Of a stretch of 64,000 nucleotides of DNA, positions 17,143-25,883 are shown piece by piece (within the stretch, counting starts at the first letter, position 1; every line of letters begins with the position of its first letter). The notes under the pieces are model-generated. The model made no database searches. It was given only the letters and a program-made list of their open reading frames with translations, and was not told where the DNA came from. The DNA comes from Rhizobium metallidurans (GTDB taxonomy: Bacteria; Pseudomonadota; Alphaproteobacteria; Rhizobiales; Rhizobiaceae). The stretch lies in contig NZ_JACIDW010000001.1 of NCBI RefSeq assembly GCF_014196505.1, positions 248,001 through 312,000 on the forward strand, in the 5' to 3' direction. Made by a program: the position numbers and the translations under genes.

Positions 17143-17364
17143 TCAGCCGCGAGATCGCAACCCGCCAGAGCAATAGAGGATCACCTCCTGCTCTATCTCA
17201 TGGCACAACTGCGCATATTCGGCGATCAGGCTTTCCTGTAGCGGTGTTTCACTGCGAAACCGGTCCAATGCGTCGGCGGCCAAGGCGTAGGACTCGAACA
17301 TGTCACCGAGCGCTTCCGTCGGTACGCCCGACAGGACATGCCGAATATCCGGCAGTCTGAGCAT
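17143..17364 (-). CDS. Small hypothetical protein
   Basis: A 73-residue protein with no recognised family. It starts MLRLPDIRHVLSGVPTEALG and is largely helical and acidic in the middle (ESYALAADALDRFRSE). The ATG at 17364 follows GGAGGAGG at good spacing; another ATG ten codons upstream (17394) with GGAG is possible. It faces the PerM-like operon convergently. The 263-bp stretch 17365-17627 that follows upstream shows nothing else I can support. Confidence 0.5.
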   Translation of the reverse strand: MLRLPDIRHVLSGVPTEALGDMFESYALAADALDRFRSETPLQESLIAEYAQLCHEIEQEVILYCSGGLRSRG

Positions 17365-17627
17365 CAGCCTCCTCCGTCCGCGCTCCCGATTCATGGATTA
17401 TCTCCGCATTCACATCACTCCTTGTACGAATTCGCTCGAGGGTCGGATTGTTCCGCGATGCAGCAAATATGATGCTTATCAACGGAAAAAGCGTGACGAC
17501 GCGGGCTCCGATCGGTGCCCGACTAAGCATTTCGAGAAAGAAGTGCGGCGGTTTGCAAAATGCTGGCGTCTGCCACGCACGGCCGTGCACGCCGGCGAGC
17601 AGGGCTGCCGGCGCCGTAACCGTGTGC

Positions 17628-18566
17628 TTATTCAGGCAACGCGGTCTGCCGGAAGAAGGTGACGATCGCCTCGTCGGGCACGCCGAACCATGTCGTGAAA
17701 AGCCCCGCGAAATCGGCCGAGGCATAAGTCTGGCTGAGAGCGCGATCAACGGCGAGCCGGAAGTCTTCGTCACCACGCGCCAGTTCGAGCCCCAGCGGCT
17801 CGTAGGTGAAATGTCGCCTGAGCACCACGAGGTTATCCGCATTGTCGCTACGAGCGACCGCGTCCATGAGAAGCGGCATGTCGCCGAACAGCGCGGCCGA
17901 GCTGCCGTCGACAACGCGCTCGATACCGATCGTGTAGCTCTCGACGGGCACCGACGTGGCCGCCAGCTGGAAGGTCTTGATCCGTTCAGCCAGCCAGCCC
18001 TCGCTGGTCGTTCCCGCAATCGACGAGAAGGTCTTGTGCTCGAGCACGGTTCGGGCCGGAGAACCGCGCCAGATCGGCCGGCTGCTGGGCTGCCCGTAGG
18101 CCAGCACTTCCGTCAAAGCCAATGGCGCGCTCTTGCTCAGGACCACGCCGGTGCCACTCGGAAAGATCGGCAGCGAGAAGGACACCTCGGCGCGACGTGC
18201 AAGCGTGATCGGCGCGGCACCGCAGACAAGATCCACCGTACCATCCTTTACAGCCGGCTCCCGGCCCTTATCCGTCAGCGGCACCCACTCGACATTCAAC
18301 TGCGGCTGATTCAGCGCCGTCTTCAGGCTGTCGGCGATCTTGCCGCAAAGCGCGACCGCATAGCCGCCCGGCTCGGCCTGTTCGGTCTTGAACGAGAATG
18401 GCCGGGCATCCGGCTCATAGCCCAGCTTCAGCGCACCGCTTGTCTTGATGCGATCGAGCGTCTGCGCCTCGGCAGGCGACAGCACCGTGGAGGCGGTCGC
18501 GCCGGCGAGGATCGACGCGGCCAGCAATGTCTTCAAATGCTTGTTCCCTTGTTTTTTCCCTGGCAT
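17628..18566 (-). CDS. Amino-acid ABC-type periplasmic substrate-binding protein
   Basis: A 312-residue exported protein of the SBP_bac_3 family. The signal peptide ends near SPAEAQT. Recognisable are TLDRIKTSGALKLGYEPDARPF at the start of lobe 1, DGTVDLVCGAAPITLARR and the closing FTTWFGVPDEAI. No permease or ATPase gene lies nearby, so it may be an orphan that feeds another importer or acts as a sensor. It lies 18 bp after the antiporter gene on the same strand and closes the operon that begins with the decarboxylases, so an arginine- or ornithine-related ligand is likely but inferred. Confidence 0.86.
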   Translation of the reverse strand: MPGKKQGNKHLKTLLAASILAGATASTVLSPAEAQTLDRIKTSGALKLGYEPDARPFSFKTEQAEPGGYAVALCGKIADSLKTALNQPQLNVEWVPLTDKGREPAVKDGTVDLVCGAAPITLARRAEVSFSLPIFPSGTGVVLSKSAPLALTEVLAYGQPSSRPIWRGSPARTVLEHKTFSSIAGTTSEGWLAERIKTFQLAATSVPVESYTIGIERVVDGSSAALFGDMPLLMDAVARSDNADNLVVLRRHFTYEPLGLELARGDEDFRLAVDRALSQTYASADFAGLFTTWFGVPDEAIVTFFRQTALPE

Positions 18567-18584
18567 GTCACATCCTCCCCGGAA

Positions 18585-19946
18585 CTATTCTGCGGCCGCG
18601 GCACGGTTCAGGCCGCTGGCAAAGCGCGGCGCGATCCGGCCGTAGATGATGAAACTGATGCCCGTGACCAGCATGCCGCCAAGCACCGCGTCCTTGCCTG
18701 AGGCATAGATCGCGAAGACGCTGTAGAGCATGCCGAGCGTGGCGATGATGGAGTTCAGCCGGTACTTGCCCGGGGGCACGCCCGCCTTCTTCATCATCAC
18801 GAAGAGAGCCGAAAGCGCCACGATGTAAGGCAGCACGTTGGTCACCACGGCGAGGTTCACGAGGGCCGAGAACTGCTCGTTGAGCGTCGGCGATATGGTC
18901 ATCAGGGCGAGGCCGGTCTGCACGATGCCGAGAATGATCATGCCCTGCACCGGCGCGCCCATCTGGTTCACGCGCGAGAAGATCGCCGGGAACATACGCT
19001 CCTGGGCCGCCGTGCGCGCCGTCTGCGCGATGGTGAACTGCCAGCCGAGCAGCGACCCGACGCAGGCAAGCACCGCGAGCGCCATGATGATCGAGCCGAT
19101 GGTCGGATTGAACATGGTCGCATAGGCAAGCGCGAAGGGACCGGTCGACGCCGCGAGATCGGCATTCGGCACGATGCCCTGGATCACAGTCGTCGACAGG
19201 ATGTAGATGACGGCGGCGCCGAGCGTGCCGAACATGCAGGCAAGCGGCACGTCACGCTTTGGATTTTCGACGGCATCTGAGTTCTGCGCCGCGGACTCCA
19301 TGCCGAGGAACGCCCAGAGCGTCAGCGAGATGCTCGATCCCATGCCCTGCGCCAGCGTCAGCCCCTTCGGGTTCCAGGCAGCGCCGAACGTGCTCGAGCT
19401 GAACCAGAACCAGCCGATGATCGAGAGCAACCCGACCGGGATGATGACGCCCCATACGGTGATCGACCCGATCCGCCCGGTGATGCGTGGGCCGCCGAAA
19501 TTGGCGGCCGTGGTCAGCCACAGGAGGGCGATCAGCGCGACGCAGGTCATGACCGGTGTGGAGGTCAACACCGGGAAGAAGCCGGCGAGATACCCCACCG
19601 CCGAGATGCCGATCGCGACGTTACCGATCGCCAATGACAGGAAATACAGGAAGAAGACGAGGAAATAGCCGTCCTTGCCGTAGGCATCCTCGGCATAGGC
19701 CGACATGCCGCCGGGCCGCTGGTTGAACAGCCCGGCCTGCGCGAAACCGTAAGCGATCGCCATCGAGCCGAGCGCGGTGACGATCCAGGAGAGCAGCGAG
19801 ATGGCGCCGACCTGAGCCATGTTCGCCGGCAGCATGATGATCCCCGACCCCATCATGTTGACGGCAACGATGAAGGTCAGCTGCATCAGGTTCATCTTTT
19901 TCTTGGCCGTGGTATCGGCCGCAGCATGCATTGTGTGATCGGTCAT
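18585..19946 (-). CDS. APC-family basic amino acid/polyamine antiporter (PotE/AdiC type)
   Basis: A 453-residue inner-membrane protein with twelve predicted spans. The APC start NMMGSGIIMLPANMAQVG (residues 31-48) contains the substrate-binding GSG motif of AdiC and PotE, and the first periplasmic turn GGMSAYAEDAYGKDGYF matches PotE-type ornithine/putrescine exchangers. Other hallmarks are LWAFLGMESAAQNSDAVENP. It should exchange an amino acid for its decarboxylated amine, directly partnering the upstream decarboxylase genes. The ATG at 19946 follows GGGGAG; the open frame upstream belongs to the decarboxylase region. It lies 20 bp after the ornithine-type decarboxylase gene. Confidence 0.9.
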   Translation of the reverse strand: MTDHTMHAAADTTAKKKMNLMQLTFIVAVNMMGSGIIMLPANMAQVGAISLLSWIVTALGSMAIAYGFAQAGLFNQRPGGMSAYAEDAYGKDGYFLVFFLYFLSLAIGNVAIGISAVGYLAGFFPVLTSTPVMTCVALIALLWLTTAANFGGPRITGRIGSITVWGVIIPVGLLSIIGWFWFSSSTFGAAWNPKGLTLAQGMGSSISLTLWAFLGMESAAQNSDAVENPKRDVPLACMFGTLGAAVIYILSTTVIQGIVPNADLAASTGPFALAYATMFNPTIGSIIMALAVLACVGSLLGWQFTIAQTARTAAQERMFPAIFSRVNQMGAPVQGMIILGIVQTGLALMTISPTLNEQFSALVNLAVVTNVLPYIVALSALFVMMKKAGVPPGKYRLNSIIATLGMLYSVFAIYASGKDAVLGGMLVTGISFIIYGRIAPRFASGLNRAAAAE

Positions 19947-19966
19947 GATGACACTCTCCCCTCGCC

Positions 19967-22330
19967 CTACTCGCGCACGACATATGTGTGGAACTTGATG
20001 CGCCCATCGATCCGTTCCTGGAACACGCCCTGGACCTCGTAGTTGAAGCCCGGGAAACGGTTGAAGGACTCCTCGAAGGCCAGGAAATAATCGCGCATCG
20101 GCCGCGCCCTGTTGTCCCAGCGCTCCCCGGGCACGATCACGCCGATGCCGGGCGGATAGATCAGCGCCAGCGTCGCCGAGATGCGCCCGGCTGCTTCCGA
20201 CAGCGGCACGTAGTCGACATTGTTGGCGACCAGCGCCTCGTAGGCCTGTTTCGACGAGATCGCCGGCTCCGGAAAGCTCTCGGAGCGGAAGCACAGGCGC
20301 TGCAGTTCCTTGACGCCGGCCGAGCGATAGAAGCTGTGCATCTCCTTGCAGACCTGCCGCACCGTGTAGCCCTGATAGCGCTCGCGATTGGCGGCGAAGA
20401 CCGTCGGCAGCACATCCTGCAGCGGCGCGTCGCGATCCCACAGGTTCTTGAACTTCACCAGCTTGGCGACCAGCGTGTTGAGCTTGCTCTCGTCTTCGGC
20501 CGGCGTCAGCAGGAAGAGCAGGCTGTTGAGATCACACTTCTCAGGCACGACACGCTGCTCGCGCAGATAATTGGCAACGACGGTCGCCGGGATGCCGAAA
20601 TCGCGATACTCCCCCGTCTTCCGGTCGATACCCGGCGTCAGCAGTGTCAGCTTGTTGGGATCGACCATCGTGTAACCGGGCGCATAGCCGGCATAGCCGT
20701 GCCACGTCGCCTCGGGGTCGAACCGCCAGCACTGCTGCTCGCGCTTCAAGACATCGGTCGGCACGTCTTCCCATTTGATGCAAGCGAGATCGCCGGTATG
20801 TTTGGACCCCGTGACGGAAATCTTGTCCGGCACGAAGGGATCGAAGAACCATTGTTCCTCGGCGCTTGTCGCCTTGCTCTCATAGTGCTGGACGAAGCCG
20901 CGCAGCTTCTTGCGCACTTCGATCCCGAGGCCGATGCAGCGGTCCCAGAGCATCTCTCCGGCCTTGCCCTCATGCACCTTCGCATTGACGTCGAGCGAGG
21001 CAAACAGCGGGTAGAAGGGCGATGTCGAGACGTGCATCAGCAGCGATTCATTGAAGCGCTTGTGCTCGATGAAGCGGCGCTGGTCGCTGATATGTTCGTC
21101 GCGCTTGTGGATCTGCGACGCCTGCGAGAATCCCGCCCCCTGCTTGTGCACCGACTGCGTCGAAAACAGGCCGGGCATGTCGGGCTTGAGGTCCTTGAGC
21201 CGCATCGGGCTATGGCCCTCGAACAGCGGATGGAATGCGTTATAGCCTATCCAGGCCTCGTCCCAGAGGACGTAGTCGCAGAGGTGGCCGATCTTCTCCA
21301 TCACCTGGCGGACATTGTAGATCGTGCCGTCATAGGTAGCGAGCTGGATGCAGGCGAGCCGGAAGGGCCGCTCGGCATTGGCCCGGCTCTTGTCTGCCAG
21401 AAGCGGATGGGCCGCGATCTGCTGGCGCAGCCAGCCCTCGTCCCACGCCGCCCAATCGACGGCGCCGATCATACCGAAGGAATTGCGCGCCGTCGGCAGA
21501 TAGATCGGGATAGCACCCGCCTGCACCAACGCGCCCTGGTGCAGCGACTTATGATTGTTGCGATCGAAGAGCACGAGATCGCCGGGGCGCAGCACCGCGT
21601 TGGTCACCACCTTGTTCGAGGTGCTCGTCCCGTTCAGGATGAAATAGGTGCGATCCGCCCCGAAAATCCGCGCCGCCTGCTTCTGCGCCTCGACGGCGGG
21701 GCCTTCGTGGATCAGGAGATCGCCGAGATCGACATCGGCGTTGCACAGATCGTTGCGGAAGATGCTCTCGCCGAAATACTTGAAGAACAGCTGGCCGGCC
21801 GGAGACTTTCGATAGAACTGCCCGCCCTGGTGGCCGGGGCAATCGAAGGCGATATTGGCCTCTCCGTCATAGGCCATCATGCCCCCGAAGAACGGCGGCA
21901 GCAGCGACTTGCCGTAGTTGATCAGGCTGGAGATGATCTGCTTGGCGTAGAAGGCCGGCGTCTGCTGGCCGAGATAGACGAAGCCATCAACCTCGCCCGC
22001 CATCTCGACGACATCCATGTCGGCAATGCTGAGCGTATCCGCCATCGCCCAGACCGGCGTGCGGAAACCCGCCTCGCGCAGCGAGCGGAGAAAGCCGCGC
22101 GCATAGGGCAGCAGCCCACCTTCCACGGAGCCGATATAGGCGCCCACCGACGCGTCTTCCGAAACGTCGGCCGTGTAGTCATCGCGGAGCTCGACCTCGA
22201 AGTTGTCTGCCGCCAGCTGCGCCAGCAGTTCCTGCACTTGGCGATTGTCGCGATCGACGACCGCGACGATCTTCAGCATCTTGTTGAACGGTATCGCAAC
22301 CGTCGGGGATTTCACGTCGCGCGGGATCAT
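19967..22330 (-). CDS. PLP-dependent Orn/Lys/Arg decarboxylase (ornithine-type)
   Basis: A 787-residue class III fold decarboxylase. A wing domain with a response-regulator-like fold (residues 15-145) precedes the PLP domain: the phosphate-binding GTSTSNK near 234-240, DEAW at 358-361 and the PLP lysine Lys396 in STQSVHKQGAGFSQ. The C-terminal domain runs to the end. Length and motifs fit inducible ornithine or lysine decarboxylase. Its ATG at 22330 overlaps the stop of the upstream decarboxylase (ATGA), so the two are translationally coupled. With the PotE-like antiporter behind it, ornithine to putrescine is the most likely reaction; lysine cannot be excluded. The frame is open far upstream, but that part is antisense-like sequence in the neighbouring gene. 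Confidence 0.9.
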   Translation of the reverse strand: MIPRDVKSPTVAIPFNKMLKIVAVVDRDNRQVQELLAQLAADNFEVELRDDYTADVSEDASVGAYIGSVEGGLLPYARGFLRSLREAGFRTPVWAMADTLSIADMDVVEMAGEVDGFVYLGQQTPAFYAKQIISSLINYGKSLLPPFFGGMMAYDGEANIAFDCPGHQGGQFYRKSPAGQLFFKYFGESIFRNDLCNADVDLGDLLIHEGPAVEAQKQAARIFGADRTYFILNGTSTSNKVVTNAVLRPGDLVLFDRNNHKSLHQGALVQAGAIPIYLPTARNSFGMIGAVDWAAWDEGWLRQQIAAHPLLADKSRANAERPFRLACIQLATYDGTIYNVRQVMEKIGHLCDYVLWDEAWIGYNAFHPLFEGHSPMRLKDLKPDMPGLFSTQSVHKQGAGFSQASQIHKRDEHISDQRRFIEHKRFNESLLMHVSTSPFYPLFASLDVNAKVHEGKAGEMLWDRCIGLGIEVRKKLRGFVQHYESKATSAEEQWFFDPFVPDKISVTGSKHTGDLACIKWEDVPTDVLKREQQCWRFDPEATWHGYAGYAPGYTMVDPNKLTLLTPGIDRKTGEYRDFGIPATVVANYLREQRVVPEKCDLNSLLFLLTPAEDESKLNTLVAKLVKFKNLWDRDAPLQDVLPTVFAANRERYQGYTVRQVCKEMHSFYRSAGVKELQRLCFRSESFPEPAISSKQAYEALVANNVDYVPLSEAAGRISATLALIYPPGIGVIVPGERWDNRARPMRDYFLAFEESFNRFPGFNYEVQGVFQERIDGRIKFHTYVVRE

Positions 22331-24588
22331 TGGACCGCTCCATCCGCCACGCAATCGACCAGATAGCGTCGCCCGTTGCTCCCTGCCTCGAAGCGCAGGC
22401 CGTGAATATCGGTCTCGAAGCCTGGGAATTTGCGGTCGAAATCGCGCGCGTAAAGCAGGTAATCCTGAATGGATTTCGTCGTTTCGGTGATCCGCTCGCC
22501 GGGCATGATCAACGGAATACCCGGCGGATAAGGAACGATCATCACCGCCAGGATGCGGTTCATCAGATTGTCGATCTCGACACTCTCGATCCGCCCCTTG
22601 ACGAGATGGTCGTAGGCATCGGCCGGCCGCAGCGCCATCTCGGGCAGCACCGTATACATCTCGCGCTGCGCCTTCGGCACATCGTCCTTGCGGTAGATGG
22701 CGTGGATCTGCTCGCAAAGATCGCGCAGGCCCATATTGCCGTAAGCCTCCGGATGAGCGGCGGCCAGCGCCGGCAGCGCGCGCGTCAATGGCGCGTTGCT
22801 GTCGTAGAGATCCTTGAAGTTGATGAGCTCGGTAACGAGCGTGCTCCACTTGCCACGCGTGATCCCCATCGAGAACAGCACGAGGAAGGAATAGAGCCCG
22901 GTCTTCTCGATCTCGATCCGACGCGAGGAGAGGAACTTGGTGATGACGGCCGCCGGTATCCCGTGCTCCTGCATCGTCCCATCCGCCGAAAGCCCGGGCG
23001 ACAGGATGGTGACCTTGATCGGATCGACCATCACATGGTTTTCGGCAAGCCCCGTAAAGCCATGCCACGCGTCGCCGGGCTTCAGCACCCACTCCGCATG
23101 CGTGTCGCTCGGCGTCTCCTCGGCGATCGTGGGCTCCCATACGTCGAACCACCAGCTCTGCCCCATCTGCCCGCGTACCGCGTTCATCGCCCGGCGGAAG
23201 CTGATGGCCTCGTCGATCGTCTCCTGCACCAGCGCGCGGCCGGCCGGCTGCTCCATCATCGCGGCGGCGACATCGCACGACGCGATGATGCCGTATTGCG
23301 GCGAGGTCGAGGTGTGCATCATGAAGGCTTCGTTGAAGCGCGTGACATCGAGCTTCTTGTTTTCGGCGTGCTGGATGTGGATCATCGACGCCTGCGAGAA
23401 GGCCGCGAGAAGCTTGTGCGTCGAATGGGTGGCGAAGGTGATGGCATTTTGCGAGCGCGCCGGCTGCGTCGACGAGATGCCATGGAAGCCGTCGTAGAAC
23501 TCGTGGAAGTTGGCATAGGCATACCAGGCCTCGTCGAAGTGCAGCACCTCGACGGAATCCTTGAGCGACGCCTTGATGGCGTCGACATTGTAGCAAAGGC
23601 CGTCATAGGTCGAGTTGGTGATCACCATCAGCCGCACCTTGCCGCTGGTCTCGCCGGCAAACGGGCTGGCCCCGATCTTCTGTGCGATCGCCTCGGGCGT
23701 GAACTGATCCTTGGAAATCGGCCCGATGATGCCGAGCCCGTTGCGCGACGGAATGAGATAGATCGGCGTCGCGCCGGTCATGATCAGCGAATGCAGGATC
23801 GACTTGTGGCAGTTGCGGTCGCAGAGCACGAGATCGCCGCGCCCGACCATGCCGTGCCAGATGATCTTGTTGGCGGTCGATGTGCCGCCGACGACGAACA
23901 GGGTCTCATCCGTGCCGAAGATGCGCGCCGCGTTGCGCTCCCCCTCCGCGATGGGCCCGACGTGATCCAAAAGCGAGCCTACGCTGCCGACCGACACCGA
24001 GATATCCGACCGCAGCGTGTTCTCGCCGAAAAAGGTGTAGAAGAGCTGCCCGACCGGGCTTTTGCGGAAGGCGACGCCGCCGCCGTGGCCCGGCGTATGC
24101 CAGGAATACGCTCCCTCCAGCGTGTAATCCATCAGCGCCTTGAACATCGGCGGCGGCAGCCGGTCGAGATAGTTGCGCGCCGCCTGCACGATGGCACGCG
24201 CCATGAACTCGGCGGAATCCTCGAAAAGCCGCAGGAAGGCGTTGGCGTGGCGCAACACGCTGGCCGGCACGTCCTCGGCCGTGGTGTCGTCGCCGAACAG
24301 GAAGATCGGCAGCCGGTCGTTCTTGCGGCGCTTGGCGCTCAGGACCTCCTCCAGCACCTGCCAGCGCGACGCCTTGTCCTCCGTGCCGTCGACGGAAACC
24401 AGCCAGGCCGACTCGGTGTTGAAGATATGCACCAGACGCCGCGCATCCTCATAAGTCACGCCGGAGACGACACGAAACCCCTCCGCCTCGATGGCGGCCG
24501 CCAAAGCGCGCATCCCGCGGCCGGCGGCACTCTTGCCGTCGAAATCCTCGTCGATGACGGCGATCGGAAATGACTTGTGGAATTCCAT
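22327..24588 (-). CDS. PLP-dependent Orn/Lys/Arg decarboxylase (arginine-type, AdiA-like)
   Basis: A 753-residue decarboxylase, close in length to E. coli AdiA (756). The wing domain (residues 1-130) starts FPIAVIDEDFDGKSAAGRG; the PLP core has YSWHTPGHGGGVAF, GTSTANK (235-241), DEAWYAYANFHEF (352-364) and PLP lysine Lys392 in FATHSTHKLLAAFSQ. The protein should convert arginine to agmatine, or lysine to cadaverine, consuming a proton. The start at 24588 is supported by GGAGGGGCGC. An FNR/FixK-like box lies about 100 bp upstream. It heads the operon with the second decarboxylase, the antiporter and the binding protein. Arginine is favoured because the arginine deiminase genes are close by. 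Confidence 0.9.
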   Translation of the reverse strand: MEFHKSFPIAVIDEDFDGKSAAGRGMRALAAAIEAEGFRVVSGVTYEDARRLVHIFNTESAWLVSVDGTEDKASRWQVLEEVLSAKRRKNDRLPIFLFGDDTTAEDVPASVLRHANAFLRLFEDSAEFMARAIVQAARNYLDRLPPPMFKALMDYTLEGAYSWHTPGHGGGVAFRKSPVGQLFYTFFGENTLRSDISVSVGSVGSLLDHVGPIAEGERNAARIFGTDETLFVVGGTSTANKIIWHGMVGRGDLVLCDRNCHKSILHSLIMTGATPIYLIPSRNGLGIIGPISKDQFTPEAIAQKIGASPFAGETSGKVRLMVITNSTYDGLCYNVDAIKASLKDSVEVLHFDEAWYAYANFHEFYDGFHGISSTQPARSQNAITFATHSTHKLLAAFSQASMIHIQHAENKKLDVTRFNEAFMMHTSTSPQYGIIASCDVAAAMMEQPAGRALVQETIDEAISFRRAMNAVRGQMGQSWWFDVWEPTIAEETPSDTHAEWVLKPGDAWHGFTGLAENHVMVDPIKVTILSPGLSADGTMQEHGIPAAVITKFLSSRRIEIEKTGLYSFLVLFSMGITRGKWSTLVTELINFKDLYDSNAPLTRALPALAAAHPEAYGNMGLRDLCEQIHAIYRKDDVPKAQREMYTVLPEMALRPADAYDHLVKGRIESVEIDNLMNRILAVMIVPYPPGIPLIMPGERITETTKSIQDYLLYARDFDRKFPGFETDIHGLRFEAGSNGRRYLVDCVADGAVQ

Positions 24589-24683
24589 GCGCCCCTCCAG
24601 AACCCAAGTTTGGACAACGGCTGTCATGCCGCTGCGTGCGTCTGAGATTGGGCGGATGGTACACGGCAGGTTGCGGACCGTCG

Positions 24684-24697
24684 TTGATTGCAGTCAA
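24684..24697 (-). promoter_or_regulatory. FNR/FixK-like box upstream of the arginine-type decarboxylase
   Basis: TTGAT-TGCA-GTCAA differs from TTGAT-N4-ATCAA at one of ten positions and fits TTGA-N6-TCAA perfectly. It is centred about 102 bp before the decarboxylase start at 24588, a distance that suits activation with the box near -41. Confidence 0.7.
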
Positions 24698-24734
24698 CGT
24701 GAAGGCAAAAGCAGACGGCGAGGCGAAAAGACGC

Positions 24735-25661
24735 CTACTCGGCCCATTCGGCATCGGCGGTAAAGGCGATCGTCAGCCAGCGATTGGCGCTCTCGCCGCC
24801 GATCCGCTCTCCGATGTCGTCGCGCAACGCGTCCCATTCCTCGATCGTCTTGGCGGGCAACCCCTGCGGAACGATGAAGTAGAGCTCGATCTCAGTCGCC
24901 CTTCCGACGCGGGCGACATAGGCGCGGTACGAGAGGAAGCCAAGGCGTTCGACGGTCTCCGACGCCACCTGGTCGACATGCTCCTGCAGGTCGACGGGCG
25001 CGATCAGCAGCACCTCGCTCAGCGCCTTCCAGATCGTGCCGATCGGCAGTGGGATCATCACCAGGCAGACGAGGCCGAGTACAACGGGATCGACGTAGCG
25101 GGCGATCCAGGCCATGGGCGTCGGCAGCACCGCGAGACCGATCACGAAGGCGACGAGGAGTGCGAAGGCGATACCGCCCGACATGATCCAGGCCTTGATG
25201 TCGAGCGCGATGAAATCGGATTTCAGGCTGCGGTTCAACGCGATGCCGATCGACGCCATCACGACGCAGACGACAAGCGTGGCGCCGGAATAGACGATCG
25301 CGGCGCCGAAAAACAGCTCGTGCCCGCCGTTGATGATGCTGATGACGGCGTTGATTAGCGCATAGACGGCGACCGTGACCAGCAGGCAGCCATTCAGCAG
25401 CAGAACGATGGGTTCCAGATGCCAGAATCCCATGGTGAAGCGATTGCGAATGCGGCCAGCCTTCTCATTACTCTGCGCCGACCGCACGATCAGGCTCGAC
25501 ACCCAGAGCGCAAGCCCGGTCATCGCCGCATCGGCCAGCGAATAAACGCCGTCGAAGGCGATCGAAAACGAGCCCGAGACAATGCCGAAGACGATGCCCA
25601 GGGCCGCCACCACCATAGTTGCCGCGATCGATATGGTCAAAAAGCGCTGCTCGTTCCGCAT
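24735..25661 (-). CDS. Cation diffusion facilitator family transporter
   Basis: A 308-residue inner-membrane protein with six predicted spans followed by a cytoplasmic C-terminal domain (from about residue 215). The family region in span 2 reads FDGVYSLADA, with Asp residues but Tyr where many zinc transporters have His; span 5 begins DIKAWIMSG. The metal is therefore uncertain. CDF proteins export divalent cations in exchange for protons. The gene sits between the decarboxylase operon and the antiporter at 25884, without an obvious metabolic link. Confidence 0.85.
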   Translation of the reverse strand: MRNEQRFLTISIAATMVVAALGIVFGIVSGSFSIAFDGVYSLADAAMTGLALWVSSLIVRSAQSNEKAGRIRNRFTMGFWHLEPIVLLLNGCLLVTVAVYALINAVISIINGGHELFFGAAIVYSGATLVVCVVMASIGIALNRSLKSDFIALDIKAWIMSGGIAFALLVAFVIGLAVLPTPMAWIARYVDPVVLGLVCLVMIPLPIGTIWKALSEVLLIAPVDLQEHVDQVASETVERLGFLSYRAYVARVGRATEIELYFIVPQGLPAKTIEEWDALRDDIGERIGGESANRWLTIAFTADAEWAE

Positions 25662-25883
25662 CGTCGTCTCCGCTTGAGCTCCCTATCGCATTCTAGCGCG
25701 TTCAAGCGATTGGTGAAGGCGTGACGAGGGGTCGCGGACTACGCATTGATCCGGATTGCGAGGCCTGCGGATTGGGAAGAGGATGCGAGTGGCCACACGA
25801 CAGGGGACACCATCCAAGGCGTGTCATGGCCAACGTCTCACGGCTATCGCCCACAGCGGGAACCGATCTTCGGGAGGGATTTC

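Noticed and set aside
19988..24573. Very long open frames on the plus strand (up to about 790 codons) opposite the two decarboxylase genes
   Set aside because: They lack family resemblance and follow from the codon bias of the minus-strand genes in GC-rich DNA; the decarboxylases have full active-site motifs.
25746..25759. TTGAT-CCGG-ATTGC in front of the antiporter gene as an FNR box
   Set aside because: Only one half site fits; three of five bases of the other half differ.
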